Both the position numbers and the translations under genes were made by a program. From NCBI GenBank assembly GCA_017306715.1, contig JAFKHV010000012.1:1-64000 (forward strand): a DNA stretch of 64,000 nt, read 5' to 3'. This document shows positions 36,810 to 45,700 of this stretch, one piece after another. Numbering within the stretch: the first letter of the stretch is position 1; the number at the start of each line of letters is the position of its first letter. The notes under the pieces were generated by a model, which was given only the letters and a program-made list of their open reading frames with translations, was not told the DNA's origin and made no database searches. Source of the stretch: Legionella sp. Its GTDB lineage: Bacteria; Pseudomonadota; Gammaproteobacteria; Legionellales; Legionellaceae.

Positions 36810-39113
36810 TTAAATATAAATTCTGAGAAACTCATCTATTTCATCCGCCCTCATTGGCGGCTTGAATAAATATCCTTGAGCGAAGTCGCAGCCATATTGA
36901 TGCATGAATTTACGTTGAAGCTCGGTTTCAATGCCTTCAGCTAAAACTTCAAGATTCAAACTATGTCCCAAATTAATGATTGCCCGAGCTATGGCGGCAT
37001 CATGATTTTCAGTAATTAATTCGCTGATGAAGGAGCGATCTATCTTTAGTTTATCCACCGGAAACTGTTTTAAATAGGCAAGACTTGAATAACCGGTACC
37101 AAAATCATCAATAACTAATTTTGCTCCCATGTCTTTAATGGCGTACATAATTTCAATTGCATGCTTTAAATTATCGACTAACAGGCTCTCAGTCAGTTCC
37201 AGCTCAAGAAATTGTGGTGGCAGGCCCGTTTTTTGCAAGATTTTTTTAACATTTTCAGGGAGGTTGGGCTGACGAAGTTGCCTGCCGGAAATATTAACTG
37301 CCATAGTGAGATGATCCCAACCTTTTTCATGCCAGCGTACTAGCTGGGAGCATGCCTCTTCTAATACCCAAAGTCCAATTTCCAGGATCAAACCGTTTTC
37401 CTCAGCCATACCAATGAAATCGCCCGGTGCTACAGGGCCGAGTATTTTACTATTCCAACGTAGTAAAGCCTCAAATCCGACTACCTTATTTTGTTTCAAA
37501 TTCATGAGCGGCTGATAAACCAAATAAAATTCTTGACGACGTAAAGAGTCGCGCAAAGCATTATCCAGTTTCATGCGATTAATGATGCGAGTATTCATAT
37601 CTTGGTCATAACAGCGATAGTTATTACGCCCATGATCTTTAGCATGATACATTGCCAAGTCCGCGCTTTTCATGAGTGATTCATAATCAATGCCATCTTT
37701 GGGGTAGTAACTCACCCCAATACTGCCAGTTATTTTTAAATTATGCTGGTCGATTTGAATAGGCTGAGAAATCGTCTCTAATATATCCTTGGCTTTACTT
37801 TTTGCCTCCTCCTCAGAGAAGACTTCTGACAGGAGAATCACAAATTCATCTCCTCCCAGGCGGCAAACCGTGTCAAAATTGCTGGTGGCAATCAGTAAAC
37901 GATTGGAAATAACTTGCAGTAAGCGATCACCCGTATTATGACCAAGCGTATCATTGGTCATTTTAAAGTGATCTAAATCTAAAAATAAAAAAGCTAAAAG
38001 CCCTTCTTTCTTTTTTGCCTGAAGAATTGCTTGCTCAACCCGGTCTCCCAAGAGAATGCGATTGGGCAGTTCGGTCAGCGAGTCATGGGTCGCCTGCTTT
38101 AAGAGCTGCTCTTCCATTTGTTTGCGTTGCGTGATGTCGTTTAAAATACAAACGAAATGGCGTACTTGATTAAAGGAATCGCTTACGGGTGCAACACTGA
38201 GTTCACACCAATATTTTTGTCCGTTTTTCTGATGGCACTCCAGCTCTACGATTTCTTCCCGCAGCTCCTTTATTGCCAGGATAATCCGTTTATAATTAAC
38301 ATGTTCTATCTGTTGGTCATTTAAAAAAGAAAGATTTTTCCCCAAAATTTCTTTTTCCAAATACCCAGTTATTCGTTCGAAACCTTTGTTTACATAAATG
38401 ATGGGTAGCATATCTTTGGTAATATCCAATATTGCGACCCCATGCGAACTGGCTTCAATAGCGCGCTCCCTGATGCGTAATTCATCTTCATCAATTAATT
38501 TTTGCGTTACATCTCGAAAGCTGAAAACGCGACCAACAATCTCTCGTCCAATCCGTTGTGGTTGAGTGAATCGTTCAAAGATCCGACCGTCTTTAAACTC
38601 AATAAACGGTAACTCTCCTTGCCATTCGGGATTTTCGTATAGGTATTCCACATCAGCTATGACGGATTGGGGATGTTTTAATTGCGCAAGAATGTATTCA
38701 AAGCCAATGCGTTCGGTGCCTGATTCAAGCATGTGGGTTGGAATACGCCACATCTCAACAAATTTTTGATTCCAATCGACGACTTGCCCCTCACCATTGA
38801 CCATCATGATGCCATCATTAGTCGATTCGAGTGTCGCACGTAGTAAGGATAATGATTTTTCTAATTCAATATTTTTTTCTAAAATAGCACTGGTTTTGAT
38901 GTTTATATTTTCTGACAAGGGAGCATGATGCGTGCGCTGGTATTCTGGCTGCGTGTGGTACCATTTTTCCAACATGGATGAAAGATTAGGGGCAGGTGTA
39001 TAGATCTGTAATTCTTCACAGACATTCGTTAAAGAGGGATCTTTCCCTGCTAATTTTAATTTTTCAGCTGCATCAGCAACTTTTTGGTAGTCAATCACAT
39101 GTCTTCGTGGCAT
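36810..39113 (-). CDS. KfrA-like N terminus, PAS domains, GGDEF and EAL cyclic-di-GMP protein
   Basis: This 767-residue cytosolic regulator has several parts. Residues 1-60 resemble the KfrA-type DNA-binding start (YQKVADAAEKLKLAGKDPSLTNV). A coiled segment follows, then PAS domains at about 90-200 and 215-330 with a PAC end (HFVCILNDIT). The diguanylate cyclase site is RLGGDEF, 418-424. The EAL domain has FEALLRW (Glu548), ELTESLL, DDFGTGYSSL and KIDRSF. Both catalytic motifs look intact, so it may make and break cyclic-di-GMP in response to a PAS ligand. The N-terminal domain is an unusual addition. Confidence 0.9.
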   Translation of the reverse strand: MPRRHVIDYQKVADAAEKLKLAGKDPSLTNVCEELQIYTPAPNLSSMLEKWYHTQPEYQRTHHAPLSENINIKTSAILEKNIELEKSLSLLRATLESTNDGIMMVNGEGQVVDWNQKFVEMWRIPTHMLESGTERIGFEYILAQLKHPQSVIADVEYLYENPEWQGELPFIEFKDGRIFERFTQPQRIGREIVGRVFSFRDVTQKLIDEDELRIRERAIEASSHGVAILDITKDMLPIIYVNKGFERITGYLEKEILGKNLSFLNDQQIEHVNYKRIILAIKELREEIVELECHQKNGQKYWCELSVAPVSDSFNQVRHFVCILNDITQRKQMEEQLLKQATHDSLTELPNRILLGDRVEQAILQAKKKEGLLAFLFLDLDHFKMTNDTLGHNTGDRLLQVISNRLLIATSNFDTVCRLGGDEFVILLSEVFSEEEAKSKAKDILETISQPIQIDQHNLKITGSIGVSYYPKDGIDYESLMKSADLAMYHAKDHGRNNYRCYDQDMNTRIINRMKLDNALRDSLRRQEFYLVYQPLMNLKQNKVVGFEALLRWNSKILGPVAPGDFIGMAEENGLILEIGLWVLEEACSQLVRWHEKGWDHLTMAVNISGRQLRQPNLPENVKKILQKTGLPPQFLELELTESLLVDNLKHAIEIMYAIKDMGAKLVIDDFGTGYSSLAYLKQFPVDKLKIDRSFISELITENHDAAIARAIINLGHSLNLEVLAEGIETELQRKFMHQYGCDFAQGYLFKPPMRADEIDEFLRIYI

Positions 39114-39143
39114 GGCAACTCGCTTGAATTTCCTATAAAAGTA

Positions 39144-39175
39144 ATCACTTAATCACTTAATCAATTAATCAATAG
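39144..39175. repeat. Four tandem 8-mer repeats in the dps/GGDEF intergenic region
   Basis: ATCACTTA occurs twice (39144-39151, 39152-39159), followed by ATCAATTA (39160-39167) and ATCAATAG (39168-39175). They lie 30-60 bp upstream of the minus-strand cyclic-di-GMP gene and could be a regulator array or a slippage site. The rest of 39114-39459 is AT-rich with no gene; it must hold both divergent promoters, which I cannot place exactly. Confidence 0.6.
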
Positions 39176-39459
39176 ATGAGAACTCAGTGATAACACTTTT
39201 ATGATTATATACTGCAAAACCTGTTTTTTCTTCTTAAAAATTAGTTGATTTTTTCAGGGTAAATATTTTTCGTTTTGGCAATAAATCTTTAGTAATCTCT
39301 CTATAAAAGTGGTTGCGATTAGAACAATTCTCTTGATAATGTGCTATTTTTTATTGGTGGCGCTGTAGATGCGAGTTGTGTACTGTAAATTAAGTACATG
39401 GTTATGGATCGATAGTAGTACAAAACCGCAGCGGGTGTTTGATTAATGAGGAGAAATCT

Positions 39460-39954
39460 ATGAAAAAAGTGGAATCAATTAAACTTGCTACACCGAGTGA
39501 TCTCGAAGTTAAAGCACGTCGAGCAGTTGCTCAGGCCATTAATCCATTAATAGCGGACACCTTCGCTTTATTTGTCAAAACCAAAAACTTTCATTGGCAT
39601 ATGTCTGGTCGCCATTATCGTGATTATCATTTATTACTTGATGAGCAGAGTGATCAAATTTTCGCTATGATTGATGTGCTTGCGGAGCGGGTTCGTAAAT
39701 TAGGTGAGCAAACGATTCATTCTATTGGTGAGATTAAAGAGTTACAAAAAATTAAGGACAGTAATGGTGTGCTTGATGCACAGGAAATGTTACTGGAACT
39801 ACTACAAGACAATAAACATTTTTTAAGCAGTATGCGCGCAGCACACAGTATTTGCAGCGATGCTAATGATGTAGGCACAACCAGTATTTTGGAAAATTAT
39901 ATCGATGAAACAGAGCGCCGAGTCTGGTTTTTATTTGAGACTACTGCACGCTAA
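39460..39954 (+). CDS. dps: Dps-family DNA protection ferritin
   Basis: This 164-residue protein has the Dps signature: KTKNFHWHMSGRHYRDYHLLLDEQSDQIFAMIDVLAERVR in the first helices, with the ferroxidase His/Asp/Glu residues placed at the subunit interface. Dps dodecamers bind iron and peroxide and shield DNA in stationary phase. The N terminus is basic (MKKVESIKLAT), which could help DNA binding. The start at 39460 has GAGGAG upstream. Confidence 0.93.
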   Translation: MKKVESIKLATPSDLEVKARRAVAQAINPLIADTFALFVKTKNFHWHMSGRHYRDYHLLLDEQSDQIFAMIDVLAERVRKLGEQTIHSIGEIKELQKIKDSNGVLDAQEMLLELLQDNKHFLSSMRAAHSICSDANDVGTTSILENYIDETERRVWFLFETTAR

Positions 39955-39964
39955 CGCTCCTGAT

Positions 39965-39985
39965 TTCCAGCCTCATTGGCTGGAA
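39965..39985 (+). terminator. Hairpin after dps
   Basis: TTCCAGCC (39965-39972) and GGCTGGAA (39978-39985) form a perfect 8-bp stem with a 5-nt loop 10 bp after the dps stop codon. No T-run follows directly, so termination is only probable. Confidence 0.5.
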
Positions 39986-40012
39986 GTCATAAAGTTTTTA
40001 TTATTTACTTTC

Positions 40013-40750
40013 TTAGTCTGCCTTATTCAAATCAACAGATGATGTATTTTCATTATCAAAATATCTTGTTCTAATGCGCTCACAGTAACTTTGAAAATGC
40101 GGTTGTGACAGTGCATATTCTTGTAGTGGAGATGCTATGGGTGGGTATAATATATTCGCCAGGAAGGCAAAAGCACACGCATCGATGCTGCTAGGCTCAT
40201 TTCCTAAACAGTACTCACGAGGCGCCAGTAAAGCACTTAAAGCTTTTAAATCGACCAACCCTAAATGATAAATTTCATCCCGGCTATGCCGCCCAATTCC
40301 TTGCTGGTAAAGGGTGCGTCTCATTTTCTTTTGTACCCAATTAGGAAGCAAAATACTTAAAGGCATGCTTAATTGACCGAAAAATGTTTCTTTAGTTATG
40401 GGCCAAAATTCAGGATCCAGCCATCGTGAATAAACGATAATAAAATATAAATGTTCTTCAAGAGTACGTTTTAAAGTAAGCGCAAGAGCTTTTTGCTGTG
40501 CATTTAAATGATGATCAAGGGGAACCTTATATTTTTTTTCTAATACCTCAATAATAAAATTACTGTCGCCAATCTTTTTATTATCAATACTTACACAGGG
40601 AAGTTTGCCTTTGGGGCTACGTCCTGGATTTGCTACAGAAATTTTCTCGTAAGGTAAGTTGACCATGCGCAAATAAGTTTCTAATTTCAGGCAGAAAGGA
40701 CTTGGATTTGGAACATTCCACGCAGGAGGAAATTGGTAAAGTTTAATCAT
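40013..40750 (-). CDS. Glutathione S-transferase family protein (metaxin/Fax-like)
   Basis: This 245-residue protein has a thioredoxin-like N domain (residues 1-75) with SPFCLKLETYLRM, LPCVSIDNKKIGDSNFI and an all-helical C domain ending CAFAFLANILYPP. This pattern matches the Tom37/metaxin and Fax branch of the GST family rather than classical detoxifying GSTs. The cytosolic substrate is unknown. AAGGA precedes the ATG. It is divergent from the His/Gly-rich protein gene. Confidence 0.83.
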   Translation of the reverse strand: MIKLYQFPPAWNVPNPSPFCLKLETYLRMVNLPYEKISVANPGRSPKGKLPCVSIDNKKIGDSNFIIEVLEKKYKVPLDHHLNAQQKALALTLKRTLEEHLYFIIVYSRWLDPEFWPITKETFFGQLSMPLSILLPNWVQKKMRRTLYQQGIGRHSRDEIYHLGLVDLKALSALLAPREYCLGNEPSSIDACAFAFLANILYPPIASPLQEYALSQPHFQSYCERIRTRYFDNENTSSVDLNKAD

Positions 40751-40936
40751 TATCTATCCTTATCCCTGGATAATGGCATTGATTTATTATTTTGCCATAA
40801 ATGAGTTAATTATTTCTTAATATTTCTTGATTATTATAGCAAAAAAATAACTCTTATTAAGGTACACTTTGGGTATTTAGAGTGCGGAGTCAGGATAGAC
40901 TATAATTTTAATATAATAATCAGGATGGGGTATATC

Positions 40937-41272
40937 ATGAGAAAATGGTTAGGTAACAGGCTTGGAATCGCCGTAATTGCGGTAAGTTTAATGGTTAGTA
41001 CCACAGGTTTTGCTCATGGCGGTGGCGGCTGGCATGGCGGCGGTGGCTGGCATGGCGGCGGTGGCTGGCATGGCGGCGGTGGCGGTTGGCACGGCGGTGG
41101 TGGTGGTTGGCACGGCGGTGGCTGGCATGGCGGAGGTTGGGGTGGAGGCTGGGGCGTCTGGGGTCCTGGTGTCGTGGTTACTTCGCCTTATTACGATTAC
41201 GGTCCATCATGTCAAACAGTGCGAGTTTGTAATAATTACGGACATTGCTGGCTGCAAGAGTCCTGCTATTAG
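40937..41272 (+). CDS. Exported His/Gly/Trp-repeat protein
   Basis: This 111-residue protein has a signal peptide (GIAVIAVSLMVSTTGFA, cleavage before HG) followed by repeats of HGGGGW and variants, then a short C-terminal domain with four Cys (SCQTVRVCNNYGHCWLQESC). Seven His-Gly units suggest metal binding (nickel, copper or zinc) or a flexible surface coat, but neither is shown. The start at 40937 has GGATGGGG upstream and gives the clean signal; ATG 40925 is possible. A strong terminator follows. Confidence 0.75.
   Translation: MRKWLGNRLGIAVIAVSLMVSTTGFAHGGGGWHGGGGWHGGGGWHGGGGGWHGGGGGWHGGGWHGGGWGGGWGVWGPGVVVTSPYYDYGPSCQTVRVCNNYGHCWLQESCY
41015..41145 (+). repeat. Imperfect tandem 15-18-bp repeats encoding HGGGGW
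   Basis: Units of the type CATGGCGGCGGTGGCTGG repeat seven times with 3-bp length changes, always in frame. Such arrays gain and lose units by slippage, so copy number is expected to vary among strains. Local GC is far above the surroundings. Confidence 0.85.
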
Positions 41273-41280
41273 ATATCTTT

Positions 41281-41310
41281 AAAGAAACCGTAATTTTTGC
41301 GGTTTCTTTT
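41281..41310 (+). terminator. Rho-independent terminator after the His/Gly-rich gene
   Basis: AAAGAAACCG (41281-41290) and CGGTTTCTTT (41300-41309) form a perfect 10-bp stem ending in a T-run, 9 bp after the stop codon. Confidence 0.88.
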
Positions 41311-41418
41311 ATCACGAAATACTTCAGATCTTAAATGGCTTTAATTTGACCAATGGTTGCAATTTTATCAGGTGACTGGTATTTTTTAATTAATTTGGCG
41401 CTAATTTGGACTTAACGC

Positions 41419-42213
41419 ATGCAGCTAGACAAAGCCCTATCATTTTTAGAATTTATACCCTGGAAGCAGCTGACTTACGCTTTTTTACTGCTTTTCGTGG
41501 GTCATTTCATCTGTAAACGGATCAGTATTTTTATTGGAAAATTAACCCAGATGCGTTTTTCCAAACATCATGCCCTGCTCATTAGCCGTTTCGTCTATTA
41601 TGGATTGTTCCTATTATTTCTTGTATCTGCATTGAATCAACTGGGTTTCAAGTTAACCATATTGCTTGGTGCTGCGGGTGTTTTTACGGTTGCTTTAAGT
41701 TTTGCGTCACAAACAGCAGCCTCTAATCTTATCAGTGGAATATTTTTGCTGTTTGAGCAGCCCTTTAAAGTAGGGGATTTAATCGCTTTTAAGGATATTA
41801 AAGGAACAGTCGAGACTATTGACTGGTTATCAACAAAAATAAGAACGGGTGATAATCGTCTCGTTCGTATTCCTAATGAAGGCTTAATTAAATCTGAGAT
41901 AACTAATTTAAGCACTTTTCCGCAAAAGCAGGATGAAATCATACTCAGGGTTGAGGCCAGTCATAATATTGCTGGTATTAAGGTTTTACTCAAGGAGCTA
42001 TGTGATGATTGCACTCATGTCTTATCCGATCCCGCAACAAAAATTCTCACTGCAGGGTTTATCGGTAATGGTGGCGTTGAGTTAAGGATTTTATATTGGT
42101 CAAAACATGATTTGGCGATGGTAAGGGACGAGCTCTTGGTTGCGATAAAAAATACTTTTGAGCAAGAATCTATTCATTTTGTGCCGGAGCGCGGATTTAG
42201 TGATGTCTATTAA
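41419..42213 (+). CDS. MscS-family mechanosensitive channel
   Basis: This 264-residue inner-membrane protein has three spans. The pore helix region (LLGAAGVFTVALSFASQTAASNLISGIFLLFEQPFKVGD) is the hallmark of MscS, followed by the beta domain with NEGLIKSEITNLS. It opens under membrane tension and releases solutes in hypo-osmotic shock. The length is typical of the small-conductance class. The ribosome-binding site is weak. Confidence 0.92.
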   Translation: MQLDKALSFLEFIPWKQLTYAFLLLFVGHFICKRISIFIGKLTQMRFSKHHALLISRFVYYGLFLLFLVSALNQLGFKLTILLGAAGVFTVALSFASQTAASNLISGIFLLFEQPFKVGDLIAFKDIKGTVETIDWLSTKIRTGDNRLVRIPNEGLIKSEITNLSTFPQKQDEIILRVEASHNIAGIKVLLKELCDDCTHVLSDPATKILTAGFIGNGGVELRILYWSKHDLAMVRDELLVAIKNTFEQESIHFVPERGFSDVY

Positions 42214-42306
42214 TTTTAGATATTCCCCGGCAATAACAAATAAGGAGAATTAAACTTAACTAATACGATGCCGTTTCGTTAACACAGATACAGGGAGGAG
42301 CATTTT

Positions 42307-42564
42307 ATGGACTCATTGGTTGAAGTTGATGGTTATTTGGCAGCAGTTCTGGTATTCACCACATTTTATGTAAAAAAAATATTAACTTTACGTCTCATTG
42401 CGGTTAGTTCAAATATTGCGTTCATCTTTTATGCCCTGGGCAGTAATTTATATCCTATTTTTGTTTTACATTCGTTACTATTACCCTTAAATATTTATCG
42501 TATATTCGAGATAAAAAAACGTGAAGAAGTTTTGCAAAAAGAAATTAAGGCAACCGAATCCTAA
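42307..42564 (+). CDS. Small two-to-three-span membrane protein
   Basis: This 85-residue protein has hydrophobic segments at about 12-25, 30-50 and 52-68 and a charged C terminus. The stretch LRLIAVSSNIAFIFYALGSNLYPIFVLHSLLLPLNIYRIFEI resembles the membrane start of cyclic-nucleotide-binding proteins found in proteobacteria, here without the binding domain. GGGAGGAG is a strong ribosome-binding site, which supports a real gene. It meets comEC end to end with a 4-bp overlap. The function is unknown. Confidence 0.65.
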   Translation: MDSLVEVDGYLAAVLVFTTFYVKKILTLRLIAVSSNIAFIFYALGSNLYPIFVLHSLLLPLNIYRIFEIKKREEVLQKEIKATES

Positions 42565-44759
42565 ACTTGATGTTCTCGAAAACAGAGTGGTTGTTTTGAC
42601 GAATGCGCGCCTAGATCAATCCGGGTTAAACCACACCGGTCCGTGCGCAAAAACCGAATATTAGCAGCTTGGAAGCGGTCAATGATGGATTGATGCGGAA
42701 AATAAAAACGATTCGCGAATCCTAATGAGGCGACCGCATAGCTGGGCTTCACTGCATGAATAAATGGTAATGAGGATGAGGTCTTGCTGCCATGATGAGG
42801 AACGATTAGGTAATCGGCTTGAAGTTGTGTACCAAAATTCTTAAGCAATAATGTTTCTGCTTTGGCTTCAATATCTCCAGGTAGCAAGGCACTCCTTGTT
42901 GCTGTACTGATTTTTAAAACACATGAGTTATTATTTTTATCGGGAAACTGCGGATTAATTTTTAAGAAATTAAACGTGACACCATCCCAAATCCAGGGGC
43001 GCATCTGATGGCAATTTTTATTATTAGTACGTACTTCGTTGCGTATCAATTGCCGCACGGGTAAAGCATGCATGATGGAATTCAGCCCACCTTCATGATC
43101 TTTGTCTGCATGACTGATTACTAGAGCATTAATCTTTTTAATCTGTAAAGTTTTTAAATAAGGTAAAATGACCATTGTTCCTAGATCACTCCCTTTGTAG
43201 AAGCGATCCCCTGTGTCAAACAATAAGAAATGGTGCTGAGTATGCACGGCAACAGCTAATCCTTGCCCCACGTCCAAAACATCGATACGGGCCGTGCCAT
43301 AGGGAAGATTAAGTCGCGGCGGGAAGAAACTTAGAATAATCCATAATCCTGCGATCATGCGAAAAGGCTTAAGGGGTAGGAGCAGCAGTATGAGTAATGC
43401 ACACATTATTGCCATGCTTTCAATTAAGCCTAATGATATATTTTCGAAATTAATTATGGCCAAATGTTCTATTTGTTTTAGCCACCAAAGGAGCAATTTT
43501 GTGCAGCCCACAAGAATATAAACAAGCCATTGTCCCCAAAAAAATTCCCCGCTAAAAAGGGTGAGTAAAGCCATAGGAACAATAAAAAGGCCAACGAGTG
43601 GAATAGCGAATAGATTGGCCAGATAACTATTTAACGAGGCGTAGTCGTACCAAAAAAGACTAAGCGGCATAAGCCCCAGCAAGCAGCTAAATTGCAATAA
43701 TAACTGTTGTTTATAACCTGCAAATCGCCACCGCTGTGATGTGAGCAGTAAACATGCAACAGCGAGAAAAGAGAAGTAAAACCCCTGCATAAACAGTGCA
43801 TGCGGTTCGATAACAAGCACAATCACTAAAGCATAGCGCCATACCTGCCAGGGGGTGTACCGTTTTTTTACTATATTGCTTAGAGCATAAAGAATACAAC
43901 CAACAAAGGCACGTTGCGCTGGCGGCTCAAATCCTGCAAGCAACACAAAAATCCCTGCGAATGGTATCGCGATGAGATTGGCCACAAATGATGCGGGCAG
44001 TCTTAAGCAGCCCCAGGTAAAATTACGCCATAAAAAATGCATCACAGAATAAACAACGCCAAAAACTAAAGCGATGTGTTCCCCAGAGATACCGAATAAA
44101 TGGACCGTGCCAGTGCGGCGAAATAAATCCCAATATTGAGAACTGATCTCCTGGGTAAGATTTAACGTTAATGCCTTTGAAATACTGAGTGTGGCTTGGT
44201 CGGGAATCAATCCCTCAAGCTTGGAAGCGAGTGTTTGGCGTAGCCTAAGCCATGAAAAATGAGTACTGATAGGGGGCAGTAACTTGCCATCGCGTACGTA
44301 TCCCACCCAGTAGACATGTTTTTTTTCTAAAGCATGAACATAATCAAAGGCCCCAGGATTAGCAAAATTTCTCGGCTTTTTAAGTTTTGTTACGAGTTGC
44401 CACCGCTGACCCAATTGCAATGGCGGCACTTTAGTGTACCAGGACAACTGAATTAATGCTGAAGCGGGCTTACTATTCAATGAAGTTATAGCGAAGAGAA
44501 AACGGGTGTTCCCTGGATTTTGTTGCGGAATAGATACAATTTGCCCCTGAACCACTGCGGAGGAAAGAATTGCTTGTTTTGGCATGCCCGTTGGCATGCT
44601 TACCCAATGATGGATAAACGCCAGAACACATCCGCCTAAAAATCCAAGAATCGCTCTGTAATTACGAAAAATGTAAACCGTAATGCTTAAAATAATAAGT
44701 AATAAGGGCGCGGGAATGAAATAAAATAGCATCCCTGCAAAGAAATAAAAAATTTCCAT
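42561..44759 (-). CDS. comEC: ComEC/Rec2 DNA-uptake channel
   Basis: This 732-residue inner-membrane protein passes single-stranded DNA into the cytosol during natural transformation. It has N-terminal spans with an OB-like DUF4131 part, a central competence domain with many spans (starting GTVHLFGISGEHIALVFG), and a C-terminal metallo-beta-lactamase-like domain with VISHADKDHEGG and VPHHGSKTSS. The length is normal and no break is visible, so the strain probably keeps this competence function. No ribosome-binding site is clear at 44759. Confidence 0.95.
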   Translation of the reverse strand: MEIFYFFAGMLFYFIPAPLLLIILSITVYIFRNYRAILGFLGGCVLAFIHHWVSMPTGMPKQAILSSAVVQGQIVSIPQQNPGNTRFLFAITSLNSKPASALIQLSWYTKVPPLQLGQRWQLVTKLKKPRNFANPGAFDYVHALEKKHVYWVGYVRDGKLLPPISTHFSWLRLRQTLASKLEGLIPDQATLSISKALTLNLTQEISSQYWDLFRRTGTVHLFGISGEHIALVFGVVYSVMHFLWRNFTWGCLRLPASFVANLIAIPFAGIFVLLAGFEPPAQRAFVGCILYALSNIVKKRYTPWQVWRYALVIVLVIEPHALFMQGFYFSFLAVACLLLTSQRWRFAGYKQQLLLQFSCLLGLMPLSLFWYDYASLNSYLANLFAIPLVGLFIVPMALLTLFSGEFFWGQWLVYILVGCTKLLLWWLKQIEHLAIINFENISLGLIESMAIMCALLILLLLPLKPFRMIAGLWIILSFFPPRLNLPYGTARIDVLDVGQGLAVAVHTQHHFLLFDTGDRFYKGSDLGTMVILPYLKTLQIKKINALVISHADKDHEGGLNSIMHALPVRQLIRNEVRTNNKNCHQMRPWIWDGVTFNFLKINPQFPDKNNNSCVLKISTATRSALLPGDIEAKAETLLLKNFGTQLQADYLIVPHHGSKTSSSLPFIHAVKPSYAVASLGFANRFYFPHQSIIDRFQAANIRFLRTDRCGLTRIDLGAHSSKQPLCFREHQV

Positions 44760-44907
44760 TAAAAGGCGAGTTGGATGATCCGTATGCGCGCATCATAAGT
44801 AAGGCTTGGGTAATTGTAAACAGCGGATACCAGAATCTTTGGTAGCCGCTTAATAAAATAGATTATCCCGGATGCCTATTCGTGGATGTAGGCAACAGAA
44901 TAGACAT

Positions 44908-45630
44908 TTAAAATTTAAGGGTTCGATTCACTGGGTGTTTAAAAGGACTAGAAGGACTAGGTGGTGATGGCAGCTCGAAAAATCCGTTTGCGACACGAGA
45001 CAGATTAAATTTTTGTCCGAGCTCGTGATAATCATTTTCCGCAATATCGAGCTCTTTTGGCGGTTTAAACTGATCGACGTATTGTTTCATTTCACCTACC
45101 GTAACACAAAGTATTCCAATCATACTGCACGTAAATAATGAATTATTTGTATACAGAATTAAATCTTCCTGCGCAGGCTTTTCGAGATGCTCTGTAGCTA
45201 ATCCGTCAAGCTCAAGGATAATTTCATCATAGTCATTTAAACCAAGCTCTTCATGAGCACTCATAAGAGCCACAAACAACCATTTAATGGAAGAAAAATG
45301 CGGGCGAAAACGCGGCGAAAAGTTATTAATTTCTACTAATTTGTAATGTTCATCAAAAATAAGATTACCCGCACTGATGCATAGGGCGCTCTTGTTTTCT
45401 GGACTGGTCATTTCTATATGAGTTGCTTTTGAGGCTCGAGCTAACCGTACATTACACTGATTATCGACTATAAACTGAAGGCTACGTTCTTTATTAGCTT
45501 TTATTTCTAGAAGTAGCGCGGGTAGTGAGTTGAGCTCATAAGTTTTGGCTTGCCGTTCATGAGCACGGGCTCGCGCAATATACTTTTGTGGTTTATCGAA
45601 TTTGCCAAATATTTCCATTCTCGATTGCAT
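44908..45630 (-). CDS. Orphan protein, paralogue of next gene (copy 1)
   Basis: This 240-residue soluble protein has no recognised family. It shares with the adjacent copy a central core: a LQFIVDNQ strand, then ALCISAGNLIFDEHYKLVEINNFSPRFRP and a helix with WLFVALMSAHEE. The AGN-x-F and NxSxxFxP patterns look like a conserved small domain. The C terminus is Pro/Ser-rich (ELPSPPSPSSPF). No signal peptide is seen. AAAGG precedes the ATG. Presence only in such lineage-specific genes would fit an effector, but this is inference. Confidence 0.6.
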   Translation of the reverse strand: MQSRMEIFGKFDKPQKYIARARAHERQAKTYELNSLPALLLEIKANKERSLQFIVDNQCNVRLARASKATHIEMTSPENKSALCISAGNLIFDEHYKLVEINNFSPRFRPHFSSIKWLFVALMSAHEELGLNDYDEIILELDGLATEHLEKPAQEDLILYTNNSLFTCSMIGILCVTVGEMKQYVDQFKPPKELDIAENDYHELGQKFNLSRVANGFFELPSPPSPSSPFKHPVNRTLKF

Positions 45631-45661
45631 AAGTTAACCTTTTTCCTGATTATTCCAGGGC

Positions 45662-45694
45662 GTAATCTAAAAGATTACTTCAGATGATGTCAAG
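45662..45694 (-). promoter_or_regulatory. Possible promoter and palindromic operator for copy 1
   Basis: On the minus strand TTGACA (45694-45689) could be a -35 element; the -10 region at the expected distance is weak. It overlaps a perfect palindrome, GTAATCT (45662-45668) and AGATTAC (45672-45678), so a regulator could block it. Confidence 0.35.
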
Positions 45695-45700
45695 GTGCCT

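Noticed and set aside
41010-41282. Second plus-strand open frame across the Gly-rich repeat gene
   Set aside because: The repetitive GGC/GGT sequence stays open in more than one frame. The other frame has the signal peptide and a proper ribosome-binding site.
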